Origin: an uncultured Prevotella sp.
GTDB lineage: Bacteria; Bacteroidota; Bacteroidia; Bacteroidales; Bacteroidaceae
Length of the DNA: 64,000 bases
Assembly: GCA_900550365.1 (NCBI GenBank)
Contig: URRR01000008.1
Span: forward strand, 1-64,000
Direction of reading: 5' to 3'
Numbering within the stretch: the first letter of the stretch is position 1; each line of letters starts with the position of its first letter. The notes under the pieces are model-generated. The model made no database searches. It was not told where the DNA came from and saw only the letters and a list, made by a program, of their open reading frames with translations. The translations under genes were made by a program, and so were the position numbers. Shown here piece by piece: positions 32,659 through 40,800 of the stretch.

Positions 32659-33936
32659 ATGATAAAAACGGAAAAAATAATCATACTTATTATCTTAATA
32701 TTCACAGCCCTGCAGATAATCATTCTCTTCACTTTCGGCTACACCCCTTATCATGACAGCGATTATTATATAATCCATGCGACTGAAAGTCTTAAACAAG
32801 GCGAATTTTTCTATCCTACATTTCAAAAGATAAAAGAAGATGACTTTATCTGGAATATTGGTTCAATCAACGCCGTGCTATGGTCGCTTGCCGTGTTCAG
32901 ATCAATAACACCACTGCTCATTACATATTCACTTATGAAGGGAGCTACGGCCCTGTTTGTCTACATTATTACTAAAAACATCATTAACTCCAAGGCTGCA
33001 CTGCTGGCACTGATAATATATGTCATATATCCGGCAAACTATGGCGAGTCTACATCAACGTTAAGTGAGATTCCGTTTATATTCTTCAACGTAGCAGGCA
33101 TAGCCGTAGCCATTGCAGCAAAAAAGCATTTCGCAGGCGGAACACTTATGGCAGCAGGCAACTGGTTCAGACCTATGTCGCTCATATTCATGTTGTCGAT
33201 GGTTATTTTCTACATATTCAAAAGACAAAATGTAAGAAAAAACATAATACAATTGCTCTCAGGATACATAATAATGACAGCCGTTTTGGGCGGAATAAGC
33301 TACATTAACAACGGCAAATTCATTTATCAGGGACGCCAGGGCTGGATAACGCTCATGCAATACTCATGGAATAACGATAGAAATCATGAAAACGACCGTG
33401 ACTTATTCAACGATTCTGACCCCATGTATTATGATAAAAACGGACTTGACTGCCTGCAACGAGACTCTCTGTGGCGTTCAAAATTCTTCAAATGGCTGGC
33501 AAATAATCCCGGCGAATACTTCAGACAAATGCCTTACAAGTTTTTCAAGACATATATTTCAGATAACGTGAACATGTGTACATTCATTAAAGATAAAGAC
33601 AAAAAAGAATATATGTATGGAGAAATAAGCATGCCAGTTCTGGCAAAAAGTTTTCCTGCATACTCAAAAGTGCAGATACTCACGATGATAAACCTTCTGT
33701 TTTATTATGCCCTGATGATAATTTTCTGTATCGGTACAGTATATTTCTTAAAGAAAAAAGAATATAATAAAATAATTCTTTCCCTCAGCATAATCACCTT
33801 AGGCACGCTCCTGCTAATGTTTGTCGGACACGGCGAAGCACGTTATCACACACCTTTCATGCCATTTGTCATTATGCTTGTAGCCGCCTTCTTAAACGAT
33901 GCTTTGCAGAAAAGGCATAAACTGACGGTACAATAA
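32659..33936 (+). CDS. GT-C type membrane glycosyltransferase (family 39-like)
   Basis: A 425-residue integral membrane protein with about ten hydrophobic segments. The first periplasmic loop has TPYHDSDYYIIHA with the Asp expected of GT-C enzymes, ANYGESTSTLSEIPFIF follows, and the C-terminal GHGEARYHTPFMPFVIM is typical for the PMT/ArnT-like group. It presumably transfers a lipid-linked sugar. It is more AT-rich than porZ; the 24-bp gap suggests the same transcript. Confidence 0.85.
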   Translation: MIKTEKIIILIILIFTALQIIILFTFGYTPYHDSDYYIIHATESLKQGEFFYPTFQKIKEDDFIWNIGSINAVLWSLAVFRSITPLLITYSLMKGATALFVYIITKNIINSKAALLALIIYVIYPANYGESTSTLSEIPFIFFNVAGIAVAIAAKKHFAGGTLMAAGNWFRPMSLIFMLSMVIFYIFKRQNVRKNIIQLLSGYIIMTAVLGGISYINNGKFIYQGRQGWITLMQYSWNNDRNHENDRDLFNDSDPMYYDKNGLDCLQRDSLWRSKFFKWLANNPGEYFRQMPYKFFKTYISDNVNMCTFIKDKDKKEYMYGEISMPVLAKSFPAYSKVQILTMINLLFYYALMIIFCIGTVYFLKKKEYNKIILSLSIITLGTLLLMFVGHGEARYHTPFMPFVIMLVAAFLNDALQKRHKLTVQ

Positions 33937-34022
33937 ATTCAAAACTATCATGCCGTCATTCTTAATGATATAATCCTATGCTGGAATAAGCATACACAAG
34001 GCTTCTCCGCAAGATAATAAGA

Positions 34023-34065
34023 ACGCAAGGCCGTTTATGCCAATTAAGCATAAACGGCCTTGCGT
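34023..34065. terminator. Perfect bidirectional terminator
   Basis: An 18-bp perfect inverted repeat (ACGCAAGGCCGTTTATGC at 34023-34040 with 34048-34065, loop of 7) between the convergent GT-C and nadA genes. There is no strong T-run on either side. Confidence 0.7.
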
Positions 34066-34142
34066 CAGAGATATCTTGACGAACTTCAGTCAGATATTAT
34101 GATATGCTACGTTGTTGAAACATTTATTTAACCCTCATCCTC

Positions 34143-35072
34143 TCAGCTCATCTCAAGCATCCTTTTTATCGGCTTCACGGCGTCGCGGGCTATGTCGGCG
34201 GGCACGTCTATGGCGGGAGACTCGCTGCTGAGGCAGGCAAGGAGCTTGTCGAGGGTGTTCATCTTCATGTACTCACACTCGTTGCAGGGGCACTGGCCGG
34301 CGGCAGCGGGCACGGGGATGAACTCTGTGCCGGGGCAGCGCTTCTTCATCTCATACAGTATGCCGGCCTCGGTGGCCACGATGTATGTGCCCTCGGGATG
34401 TGCTGTGGCGTATTCAAGGAGCACGGCGGTAGAGCCGATGACGTCGGCCAGGGCGAGCACTTCCTGTCGGCATTCGGGGTGGGCCAGCACCTTGGCGTCG
34501 GGACGCGAGGCCTTCAGGCGTGCTATCTCGGCTGCGGCGAAGCGCTCGTGAACGTGGCAGCCGCCGTTCCAGAGGGTCATGTGGCGGCCTGTGACGGCGT
34601 TGATGTACGTGCCGAGGTTATGGTCGGGACCGAAGATTATCTTCTCGTCCTGCGGCAGCTGTGACACTATGCGCTCGGCGTTGCCGCTGGTTACCACGAC
34701 GTCGGTGAGCGCCTTTACGGCGGCCGTTGTGTTGACGTAGCTCACCACGGTGTAGCCCGGATGCTCGTCCTTGAACTTCCTCAGGTCCTCAGCGCGGCAC
34801 GAGTCGGCCAGCGAGCAGCCTGCCTCGGGGTCGGGGCAGAGCACGAGCTTGTCGGGGCAGAGCAGCTTGCACGTCTCGGCCATGAAGTGCACGCCGCACA
34901 TCACGATAATCTTCGCGTCGGTCTGGGCAGCCTTGCGCGCCAGCGCGAGCGAGTCGCCAATGAAGTCGGCCACGTCCTGTATGTCGCCGTCAGTGTAATA
35001 GTGGGCCAGGATTACGGCGTTCTTCTCCTTGGCCAGTTCTCTTATCTTCGCTTTTAATAATTCACTGTTCAT
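34143..35072 (-). CDS. nadA: Quinolinate synthase A
   Basis: A 309-residue [4Fe-4S] enzyme condensing iminoaspartate with dihydroxyacetone phosphate in NAD synthesis. AVILAHYYTDGDIQDVADFIGDSLALA, IVMCGVHFMAETCKLL, the HPECR motif and CPCNECEYMKMNTL provide the substrate site and the cluster Cys residues. The start MNSELLKAK is preceded by AT-rich sequence and family E units. nadB and nadC are not in the window. Confidence 0.97.
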   Translation of the reverse strand: MNSELLKAKIRELAKEKNAVILAHYYTDGDIQDVADFIGDSLALARKAAQTDAKIIVMCGVHFMAETCKLLCPDKLVLCPDPEAGCSLADSCRAEDLRKFKDEHPGYTVVSYVNTTAAVKALTDVVVTSGNAERIVSQLPQDEKIIFGPDHNLGTYINAVTGRHMTLWNGGCHVHERFAAAEIARLKASRPDAKVLAHPECRQEVLALADVIGSTAVLLEYATAHPEGTYIVATEAGILYEMKKRCPGTEFIPVPAAAGQCPCNECEYMKMNTLDKLLACLSSESPAIDVPADIARDAVKPIKRMLEMS

Positions 35073-35079
35073 AATTTAA

Positions 35080-35300
35080 TTATTTATATTTAATTCATAA
35101 TTCACAATTCATAATTCATAATTGGGAGGGTGAGAAAGTGAGAAAGTGAGAAAGTGAGAGGGTGAGACAGCAAAGCTAATGACTTTAACTACTTTGACTC
35201 CCTTTAACTACTTTCTAAAGCTAATGACTTTAACTACTTCTAACTACTCTGACTCCCTTTAACTACTTTCTAAAGTAATGGCTTTAACTTCTTCTCTCCT
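35080..35300. repeat. Repeat block: families E, B and D at the nadA 5' side
   Basis: AATTCATAATTCACAATTC units (35088-35122), GTGAGAAAGTGAG units (35126-35170) and TTTAACTACTTCTAACTACT units (35175-35290). Read towards nadA on the minus strand, the B arm is pyrimidine-rich, as at other starts. Confidence 0.8.
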
Positions 35301-35304
35301 TATA

Positions 35305-35700
35305 AAATTCTTTTTCCACAGTTCATATTTATATTTATTCTTTTTCTCTTTTTTAAAAAACAGAGATGTTTCCCTATGATGTGCCGTTGATTTGTTGAAA
35401 ACTTATGCCCGTTTTTCTTGGAGTTACGGTTATAAACGTCATTGTCGCTGTTTTCAACGCATGAGTTTAATATCTTCTGCCTGACTTTCAGGCGTTAACG
35501 GCTGTTATCAACATTTATGTTGTTGGCTGCAAAATTAATAAGTTTATATATTTTTTTGTCATGAATGTGTTGAAAACTTACTTATTTTCTTTCCGTAACC
35601 TTGTGGATATCCACTTGCCGCCGTTGTGCCCGCCGCCGGCTGTTGACATCGCACATGTTTTCCACACAGTTTTCCACAGAGATGTGTACATTTATCCGGA
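35305..35700. other. Candidate chromosomal replication origin (DnaA-box cluster)
   Basis: A 400-bp gene-free stretch holds at least seven DnaA-box-like 9-mers. TTTTCCACA occurs at 35312-35320, 35658-35666 and 35670-35678. TGTTGAAAA (complement TTTTCAACA) occurs at 35393-35401 and 35568-35576, and TTATCAACA at 35505-35513. TTTTCAACG occurs at 35451-35459. A GTGGATATCCAC palindrome lies at 35603-35614 and TTATCC at 35693. An AT-rich stretch (35535-35560) lies among them and could be the unwinding element. Bacteroidota origins are often away from dnaA. No ORF of note lies here. Confidence 0.6.
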
Positions 35701-35854
35701 ATAGTCAGTGTGTCCGTGTGTGGCCGATGTCTTCACGTCCCGTTTGCCGTCTTTTGGCTTGCCGTCAGCCGTCTTTCGTCCGCCCGTTGACGGTCTTTTA
35801 CAAGATGAAAGGCCGTCAAAATCATGTGCGGCTGAAGTTTTAAAGTGGCGTGAA

Positions 35855-35985
35855 GTTACGTCTTAACTCCTTAACTCCTGGATTAATTCTTACTTCTTAA
35901 TTAACAAAGCATACGTCTTAACTCCTTAACTCCCTCTAACTCCTTAACTCCCTCTAACTCCTTAACTCCTAACTATATATTTCTT
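35855..35985. repeat. Pyrimidine-rich family D/I tract before argS
   Basis: TAACTCCTTAACTCC and TTAATTCTTA units lead up to the argS promoter. Only the right-hand (pyrimidine) type is present; bases 35701-35854 show no feature. Confidence 0.75.
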
Positions 35986-36015
35986 AATTCTTAAGATTAT
36001 GTCGCTGATTTTTCG

Positions 36016-36023
36016 TAATTTTG
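36016..36023 (+). promoter_or_regulatory. -7 element of argS
   Basis: TAATTTTG fits TAnnTTTG and lies 33 bp before the start codon. Confidence 0.55.
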
Positions 36024-36055
36024 CAGCCGGAACATAATATATAAGGTAATAAGAC

Positions 36056-37873
36056 ATGAACATCGAAAGCCAGATAAGCCGCGCGGCATTGGCCGCCGTG
36101 AAGGCTCTCTACGGACAAGACGTGCCCGAGAAGATGATACAGTTGCAGAAGACGAAGCGCGAGTTTGAGGGACATCTCACCCTTGTGGTGTTCCCCCTGC
36201 TCAAGACATCACGCAAGAAGCCGGAGGAGACGGCTGAGGAGATCGGCCGCTGGCTCGCCGACAACGAGCCGTGCGTGGCCTCTTACAACGTGGTAAAGGG
36301 CTTCCTTAACATCGTTGTGTCGCCAAAGGCGTGGCTGTCGCTGCTTAACGACATCAACGCTGACGAGCACTTCGGCGAGCGGCAGGCCACGGCAGACGCG
36401 CCGCTGGTGATGATTGAATACTCGTCGCCCAACACCAACAAGCCGCTTCACCTCGGCCACGTGCGCAACAATCTGCTGGGCTGGAGCCTGGCGCAGATAA
36501 TGCAGGCCAACGGCAACCGCGTGGTGAAGACCAACATCGTGAACGACCGCGGCATACACATCTGCAAGTCGATGCTGGCATGGCTGAAGTGGGGCAACGG
36601 CGAGACGCCCGAAAGCAGCGGAAAGAAGGGCGACCACCTGATAGGCGACTACTACGTGGCCTTTGACCAGCACTACCGCGAGGAGGTGAAGGAGCTTAAG
36701 GCTAAGTACATGGCTGAGGGCATGGCCGACGAGGAGGCTGAGAAGAAGGCCAAGGACGAGGCTCCGCTCATCAAGGAGGCTCATGCAATGCTGGTAAAGT
36801 GGGAGCAGGGCGACCCCGAGGTGCGCGCCCTGTGGGAGAAGATGAACTCATGGGTTTACGCCGGTTTCGACGAGACTTACAAGGCGCTCGGCGTAAGCTT
36901 CGACAAGATATACTACGAGTCGCAGACTTACCTTAAGGGTAAGGCCAAGGTGGAGGAGGGTCTTGAGAAGGGACTTTTCTTCCGCAAAGACGACGGCAGC
37001 GTGTGGGCCGACCTCACCAATGAGGGTCTTGACCAGAAGCTGCTGCTGCGCTCTGACGGCACGTCGGTTTACATGACGCAGGACATCGGCACGGCCGAGA
37101 TGCGCTTCAACGACTATCCGATAGACAAGATGATTTACGTCGTTGGCAACGAGCAGAACTACCACTTCCAGGTGCTCTCGATACTGCTCGACCGCCTCGG
37201 CTTCAAGTGGGGCAAGGAGCTTGTGCACTTCTCTTACGGAATGGTTGAGCTGCCCAACGGCAAGATGAAGAGCCGCGAGGGAACGGTAGTTGACGCTGAC
37301 GACCTGATAGCCGAAATGATAAAGGACGCGCGCCAGACGAGCGAGGAGCTGGGCAAGTTCAGCGACATGAGCGACGACGAGCGCGCCAACGTGGCACGCA
37401 TCGTGGGCATGGGAGCGCTGAAATACTTCATCCTGAAGGTTGACGCGAGGAAGAACATGCTGTTCAACCCCGAGGAGTCAATCGACTTCAACGGCAACAC
37501 GGGTCCCTTCATCCAGTACACCTACGCCCGCATACGCAGCATCATGCGCAAGGCCGCAGAGCAGGGCATCAGTCTGCCCGCAACGCTCGACGGCGACTAT
37601 CCCGTAAACCAGAAGGAGACCGAACTTATCCAGAAGATGAACGAGTACGGCGCCGCCGTGCGCCAGGCCGGCACCGACTACAGTCCCAGCGGCATAGCCA
37701 ACTACTGCTACGAGCTGACCAAGGAGTTCAACCAGTTCTACCACGACTACAGCATCCTCGGCGCCGACACAGAGCAGGAGAAAGTGCTCCGCCTCGTACT
37801 TGCAGCGAACGTAGCCAAGACATTGAAGAACGGCATGGCCCTGCTTGGCATCGAAATGCCGGAAAGAATGTAG
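36056..37873 (+). CDS. argS: Arginyl-tRNA synthetase
   Basis: At 605 residues, usual for the phylum. The N-terminal additional domain is followed by SSPNTNKPLHLGHVRNN with the HIGH-equivalent HLGH, and by the class I core. The KMSKS loop is replaced by the usual ArgRS variant (NGKMKSREGTVV). The DALR anticodon-binding domain closes the protein (IQYTYARIRSI). Unlike leuS it carries no insertions. Confidence 0.97.
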   Translation: MNIESQISRAALAAVKALYGQDVPEKMIQLQKTKREFEGHLTLVVFPLLKTSRKKPEETAEEIGRWLADNEPCVASYNVVKGFLNIVVSPKAWLSLLNDINADEHFGERQATADAPLVMIEYSSPNTNKPLHLGHVRNNLLGWSLAQIMQANGNRVVKTNIVNDRGIHICKSMLAWLKWGNGETPESSGKKGDHLIGDYYVAFDQHYREEVKELKAKYMAEGMADEEAEKKAKDEAPLIKEAHAMLVKWEQGDPEVRALWEKMNSWVYAGFDETYKALGVSFDKIYYESQTYLKGKAKVEEGLEKGLFFRKDDGSVWADLTNEGLDQKLLLRSDGTSVYMTQDIGTAEMRFNDYPIDKMIYVVGNEQNYHFQVLSILLDRLGFKWGKELVHFSYGMVELPNGKMKSREGTVVDADDLIAEMIKDARQTSEELGKFSDMSDDERANVARIVGMGALKYFILKVDARKNMLFNPEESIDFNGNTGPFIQYTYARIRSIMRKAAEQGISLPATLDGDYPVNQKETELIQKMNEYGAAVRQAGTDYSPSGIANYCYELTKEFNQFYHDYSILGADTEQEKVLRLVLAANVAKTLKNGMALLGIEMPERM

Positions 37874-37950
37874 TTAATTCATAATTCATAATTCACAATT
37901 CATAATTGGGAGGGGATTATTTCTTAACTCTTAATTCTTAATTTAATAGA
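37874..37950. repeat. Families E and I after argS
   Basis: AATTCATAATTCACAATTC units, GGGAGGGG, then TTCTTAACTCTTAATTC units fill the gap between argS and the next start codon. Confidence 0.75.
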
Positions 37951-37951
37951 G

Positions 37952-38329
37952 ATGAGGAATAAGGACGATAATGTAATAGTACAAAAGAGTTATTCTTTTA
38001 GTCTACGTTGTGTGAAGCTGTATAAGTATCTTTGCAACCGCGACGGTAATTACATTATAGGTAAGCAACTGCTTAGAAGCGGGACAAGTATAGGTGCCAA
38101 CGTACGTGAGGCGTTACGGGCACAGACACGTCCGGACTTCATCATGAAGTTGAATATATCTCTCAAAGAAGCCAGCGAAACTGAATATTGGATTGAATTG
38201 CTGCGCGATGCTGAATATATCTCGGTAAGCCAAGCAGAAAGCATGCTTTCTGACTGCGTTGAGTTATTGAAAATACTGACATCAATAATAAAGAAAACAA
38301 AAGAAAATCAGAACGTAGTTACGAGTTAA
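37952..38329 (+). CDS. Four-helix-bundle (S23) protein
   Basis: A 125-residue member of the four helix bundle family originally found in 23S rRNA intervening sequences. Typical motifs: SYSFSLRCVKLYKYL, IGKQLLRSGTSIGANVREA, FIMKLNISLKEASETEYWIELL and a C-terminal ELLKILTSIIKKTK. It is more AT-rich than its neighbours and sits between two family E repeats, which suggests transfer. Function is unknown; relatives form pentamers. Confidence 0.92.
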   Translation: MRNKDDNVIVQKSYSFSLRCVKLYKYLCNRDGNYIIGKQLLRSGTSIGANVREALRAQTRPDFIMKLNISLKEASETEYWIELLRDAEYISVSQAESMLSDCVELLKILTSIIKKTKENQNVVTS

Positions 38330-38338
38330 GAATTACCA

Positions 38339-38418
38339 TAATTATGAATTATGAATTATGAATTATGAATTAATAACATCCTCCCAATTATGAATTGTGA
38401 ATTATGAATTATGAATTA
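38339..38418. repeat. Family E tract running into the RNase H start
   Basis: GAATTATGAATTATG units with CCTCCCAATTATGAATTG. The final unit supplies the ATG and MNYEL of the next gene. Confidence 0.8.
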
Positions 38419-38817
38419 ACTTCAGATGCTTGGTCAGTTGATGCGGCGTGCAGCGGCAATCCGGGCAAGATGGAATACCGCTGTATTGACCTTGCCACGG
38501 GTGCGCAGGTGTTTCATTACGGGCCCGTTTACGGTACTAACAACATCGGCGAGTTTCTCGCCATTGTGCATGCCCTGGCCTTAATGGAGCAGAAAGGCCT
38601 GCACAAGACCATCTACAGCGACAGCTTTACGGCGATAACGTGGGTCAGGAAGATGCAGTGCAAGACCAAACTGGAGCGCACTCCCCAGACCGTCCAGCTG
38701 TATAACGTAATCCAGCGGGCCGAGACATGGCTGAAGACCCACCCCTTCCGCGTGCCCATAATACAATGGGACACACGCGCATGGGGCGACATCCCCGCCG
38801 ACTTCGGCAGAAAATAG
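38404..38817 (+). CDS. RNase H-like protein
   Basis: A 137-residue RNase HI fold protein. Motifs: SVDAACSGNPGKMEYRCID (first Asp), NNIGEFLAIVHAL (Glu), IYSDSFTAITWVR (second Asp), and the closing WDTRAWGDIPADFGRK with the last Asp. It is the compact Bacteroidota form, without the hybrid-binding domain of other RNases HI. The N-terminus MNYELTSDAW is contributed by a repeat unit; the original start may have been lost or replaced. Confidence 0.88.
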   Translation: MNYELTSDAWSVDAACSGNPGKMEYRCIDLATGAQVFHYGPVYGTNNIGEFLAIVHALALMEQKGLHKTIYSDSFTAITWVRKMQCKTKLERTPQTVQLYNVIQRAETWLKTHPFRVPIIQWDTRAWGDIPADFGRK

Positions 38818-38829
38818 AGGAAAAGAATT

Positions 38830-38935
38830 ATCAGCCCTATTGGCCCTATTGGCCCTATTAGCCTTATTGGCCCTATAAGGCTTATAAGCCAAATAACCTC
38901 AAAACCTGATAACCCCATAACCCGATAACCTAAAA
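38830..38935. repeat. Families H and F before the acetyltransferase
   Basis: CCCTATTGGCCCTATTAGCC units (38830-38885) are followed by AACCTCAAAACCTGATAACC units (38892-38935), 1-2 nt from the start codon. Confidence 0.8.
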
Positions 38936-38936
38936 C

Positions 38937-39494
38937 ATGACCGAATTTGAAAAGATGCGCAGTCAGCAGATGTATGACTTCTCTGACCCTGAGATAAACG
39001 CGAGCCTTGAACATGCCAAGAAGGTATGCGCCAAGCTGATGACGATGACGATAACCGACGGAAATTACCGTGAAGTGATAGAAGACCTCGTGCCCGGCAT
39101 TCCGGCAGACAGCACGATATGTCCGCCCTTCCACTGCGACCACGGCAACGGCATAACCATTGGCCGCAACGTGTTCGTCAACTATAACTGCACCATGCTC
39201 GACGGCGGCCGCATCACCATTGGCGACAACGTTCTGATAGGTCCCAACTGCCAGCTCTACACGCCGCAGCACCCCACTGACCACGTAATGCGCCGCAAGC
39301 AGGTGGAGACGGCTTACCCCGTAACCATAGGCGACGATACATGGCTGGGCGGCGGCGTCATCGTTCTGCCCGGCGTCACCATAGGCAAGCGATGCATAAT
39401 AGGCGCCGGCAGCGTGGTAACAAAGGATATCCCTGACGACTGCGTGGCTGTAGGAAACCCCGCGAAGGTAATTAAGAAAACAGCAGCTCAGTAG
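38937..39494 (+). CDS. Sugar O-acetyltransferase (Maa/LacA type)
   Basis: A 185-residue left-handed beta-helix hexapeptide acyltransferase: N-terminal Mac domain (FEKMRSQQMYDFSDPEI), FHCDHGNGITIGRNVFVNYNCTMLDGG, catalytic His region TPQHPTDH, and the closing IIGAGSVVTKDIPDDCVAVGNPAKVI. It acetylates a maltose- or galactoside-like sugar; the acceptor is unknown. Confidence 0.93.
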   Translation: MTEFEKMRSQQMYDFSDPEINASLEHAKKVCAKLMTMTITDGNYREVIEDLVPGIPADSTICPPFHCDHGNGITIGRNVFVNYNCTMLDGGRITIGDNVLIGPNCQLYTPQHPTDHVMRRKQVETAYPVTIGDDTWLGGGVIVLPGVTIGKRCIIGAGSVVTKDIPDDCVAVGNPAKVIKKTAAQ

Positions 39495-39496
39495 AC

Positions 39497-39728
39497 GAGT
39501 TTTCAGCAGACAAGTTTTCAGTAGACAAGCAGACAAGATACGAGCAGACAAGGAGATTTGCTTTGTCAGCAGACAAGTTCTCAGTAGACGAGCAGACAAG
39601 ATACGAGCAGACAAGGAGATTTGCCATACAAGCAGCGAAGCATTTGTCTTAACTCCTTAACTCCTTAACTCTTTAACTCCTTAACTCCTTTAATTCTTCA
39701 CTTTTCACTTTTCACTTTTAATTTAATT
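39497..39728. repeat. Repeat block: family A then D and G
   Basis: Two long CAGACAAGATACGAGCAGACAAGGAG stretches (39500-39625, shown as units of the family A motif) are followed by CTTAACTCCTTAACTC (39650-39690) and TTCACTTTTCACTTT (39695-39722). Confidence 0.8.
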
Positions 39729-40217
39729 ATGGATTTACTTTTCGTGTGCCTTGGCAATATCTGCAGGTCTCCGGCGGCCGAGGCGATAATGAGAAAGAAG
39801 CTGGAAGACAGTTTGCCGCAGTCGGCCGGAATAACGGTTGACTCAGCCGGCATAGGTCCGTGGCATGAAGGGCAGTTGCCCGACAGCCGCATGCGCCGCC
39901 ACGGAGCCATGCGCGGATACGACATCAGCAGCATAGCACGGCAGATACGCCGTGAAGACTTCACCCGATTTGACTATATCTTCGGCATGGACGACGAGAA
40001 CATGAAAGCCCTCAACCGCTTGGCGCGCAACGACAAGGAACGTGCCAAACTGATGTGTGCCGCCGACTTTATCACGCGCCACCCCGGCTTCACCACCGTG
40101 CCTGACCCTTATTACGGCGGTGACGACGCCTTCGAACTGGCACTCGACCTTATCGAGGACGCGTGCGAGGGAATAGTTAATTGGATTAGTAGTAAGGAGA
40201 GAAGTAGTAAGGAGTAA
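39729..40217 (+). CDS. Low-molecular-weight protein-tyrosine phosphatase
   Basis: A 162-residue LMW-PTP. The catalytic P-loop is VCLGNICRSPAAEAI (C-x5-R-S) near residue 7-14, and the general-acid Asp is in DPYYGGDDAFE. Bacterial relatives act on tyrosine kinases of polysaccharide export. The last residues (SSKERSSKE) are encoded by GTAGTAAGGAG repeat units, so the repeat has probably replaced the native C-terminus. Confidence 0.93.
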   Translation: MDLLFVCLGNICRSPAAEAIMRKKLEDSLPQSAGITVDSAGIGPWHEGQLPDSRMRRHGAMRGYDISSIARQIRREDFTRFDYIFGMDDENMKALNRLARNDKERAKLMCAADFITRHPGFTTVPDPYYGGDDAFELALDLIEDACEGIVNWISSKERSSKE

Positions 40218-40545
40218 AGTAGAAGTAGTTAGAGGGAGTTAAAGGAGTTAGAGTAGTTAAAGTCATTTGCTTTGTTGATTAATAAAAAAGGAGTTAGAGG
40301 TAGTTAAAGGAGTTAGAGTAGTTAAAGTCATTTGCTTTGTTGATTAATAAAAAAGGAGTTAGAGGGAGTTAAAGGAGTTAGAGTAGTTAAAGTCATTTGC
40401 TTTGTTGATTAATCACATAAACATCAAAACTATTGACTTTAACTACTCTAACTCCTTTAACTACCTCTAACTACTTCTCCTTTTCTACTTACTACTTTTC
40501 TCCTTACTCCTTTACTCCTTCTCTCCTTTAACTCCTCTAACTCCT
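40187..40545. repeat. Nested mirror block C-D / D'-C' after the PTP gene
   Basis: Left to right: GTAGTAAGGAG units (family C, starting inside the PTP gene), three nearly identical copies of a unit of about 60 bp containing GGAGTTAGAGTAGTTAAAG and ending in TTGATTAAT (family D), then complementary TTTAACTACTCTAACTCC (D') and TTACTCCTTTACTCC (C'). The order is palindromic. Bases 40546-40681 are AT-rich with no other feature. Confidence 0.85.
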
Positions 40546-40681
40546 ATTTTATTATCACAATTTCACATTAAAAAGTTACAGATTAGAAACAAGTTGCAAG
40601 CATTTGCTTACAATCGGGTGAGCACAAAAATAAATGTAAACTTTTTAGACTCAAACCTTTATTTTTTTAATTAAAAAATAA

Positions 40682-40689
40682 TAAATTTG
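40682..40689 (+). promoter_or_regulatory. -7 element of the giant protease gene
   Basis: TAAATTTG fits TAnnTTTG in a strongly AT-rich region. It would give a leader of about 105 nt. Confidence 0.5.
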
Positions 40690-40800
40690 TATCCGGATGT
40701 TTTGTTTTATTCACTTTTTATTCAATTTATAAATTCAAAAAAGAGATATTTTAATATATTTTTTTAATTCACTTAATCATTAATTTTTAACTAAAGCATT

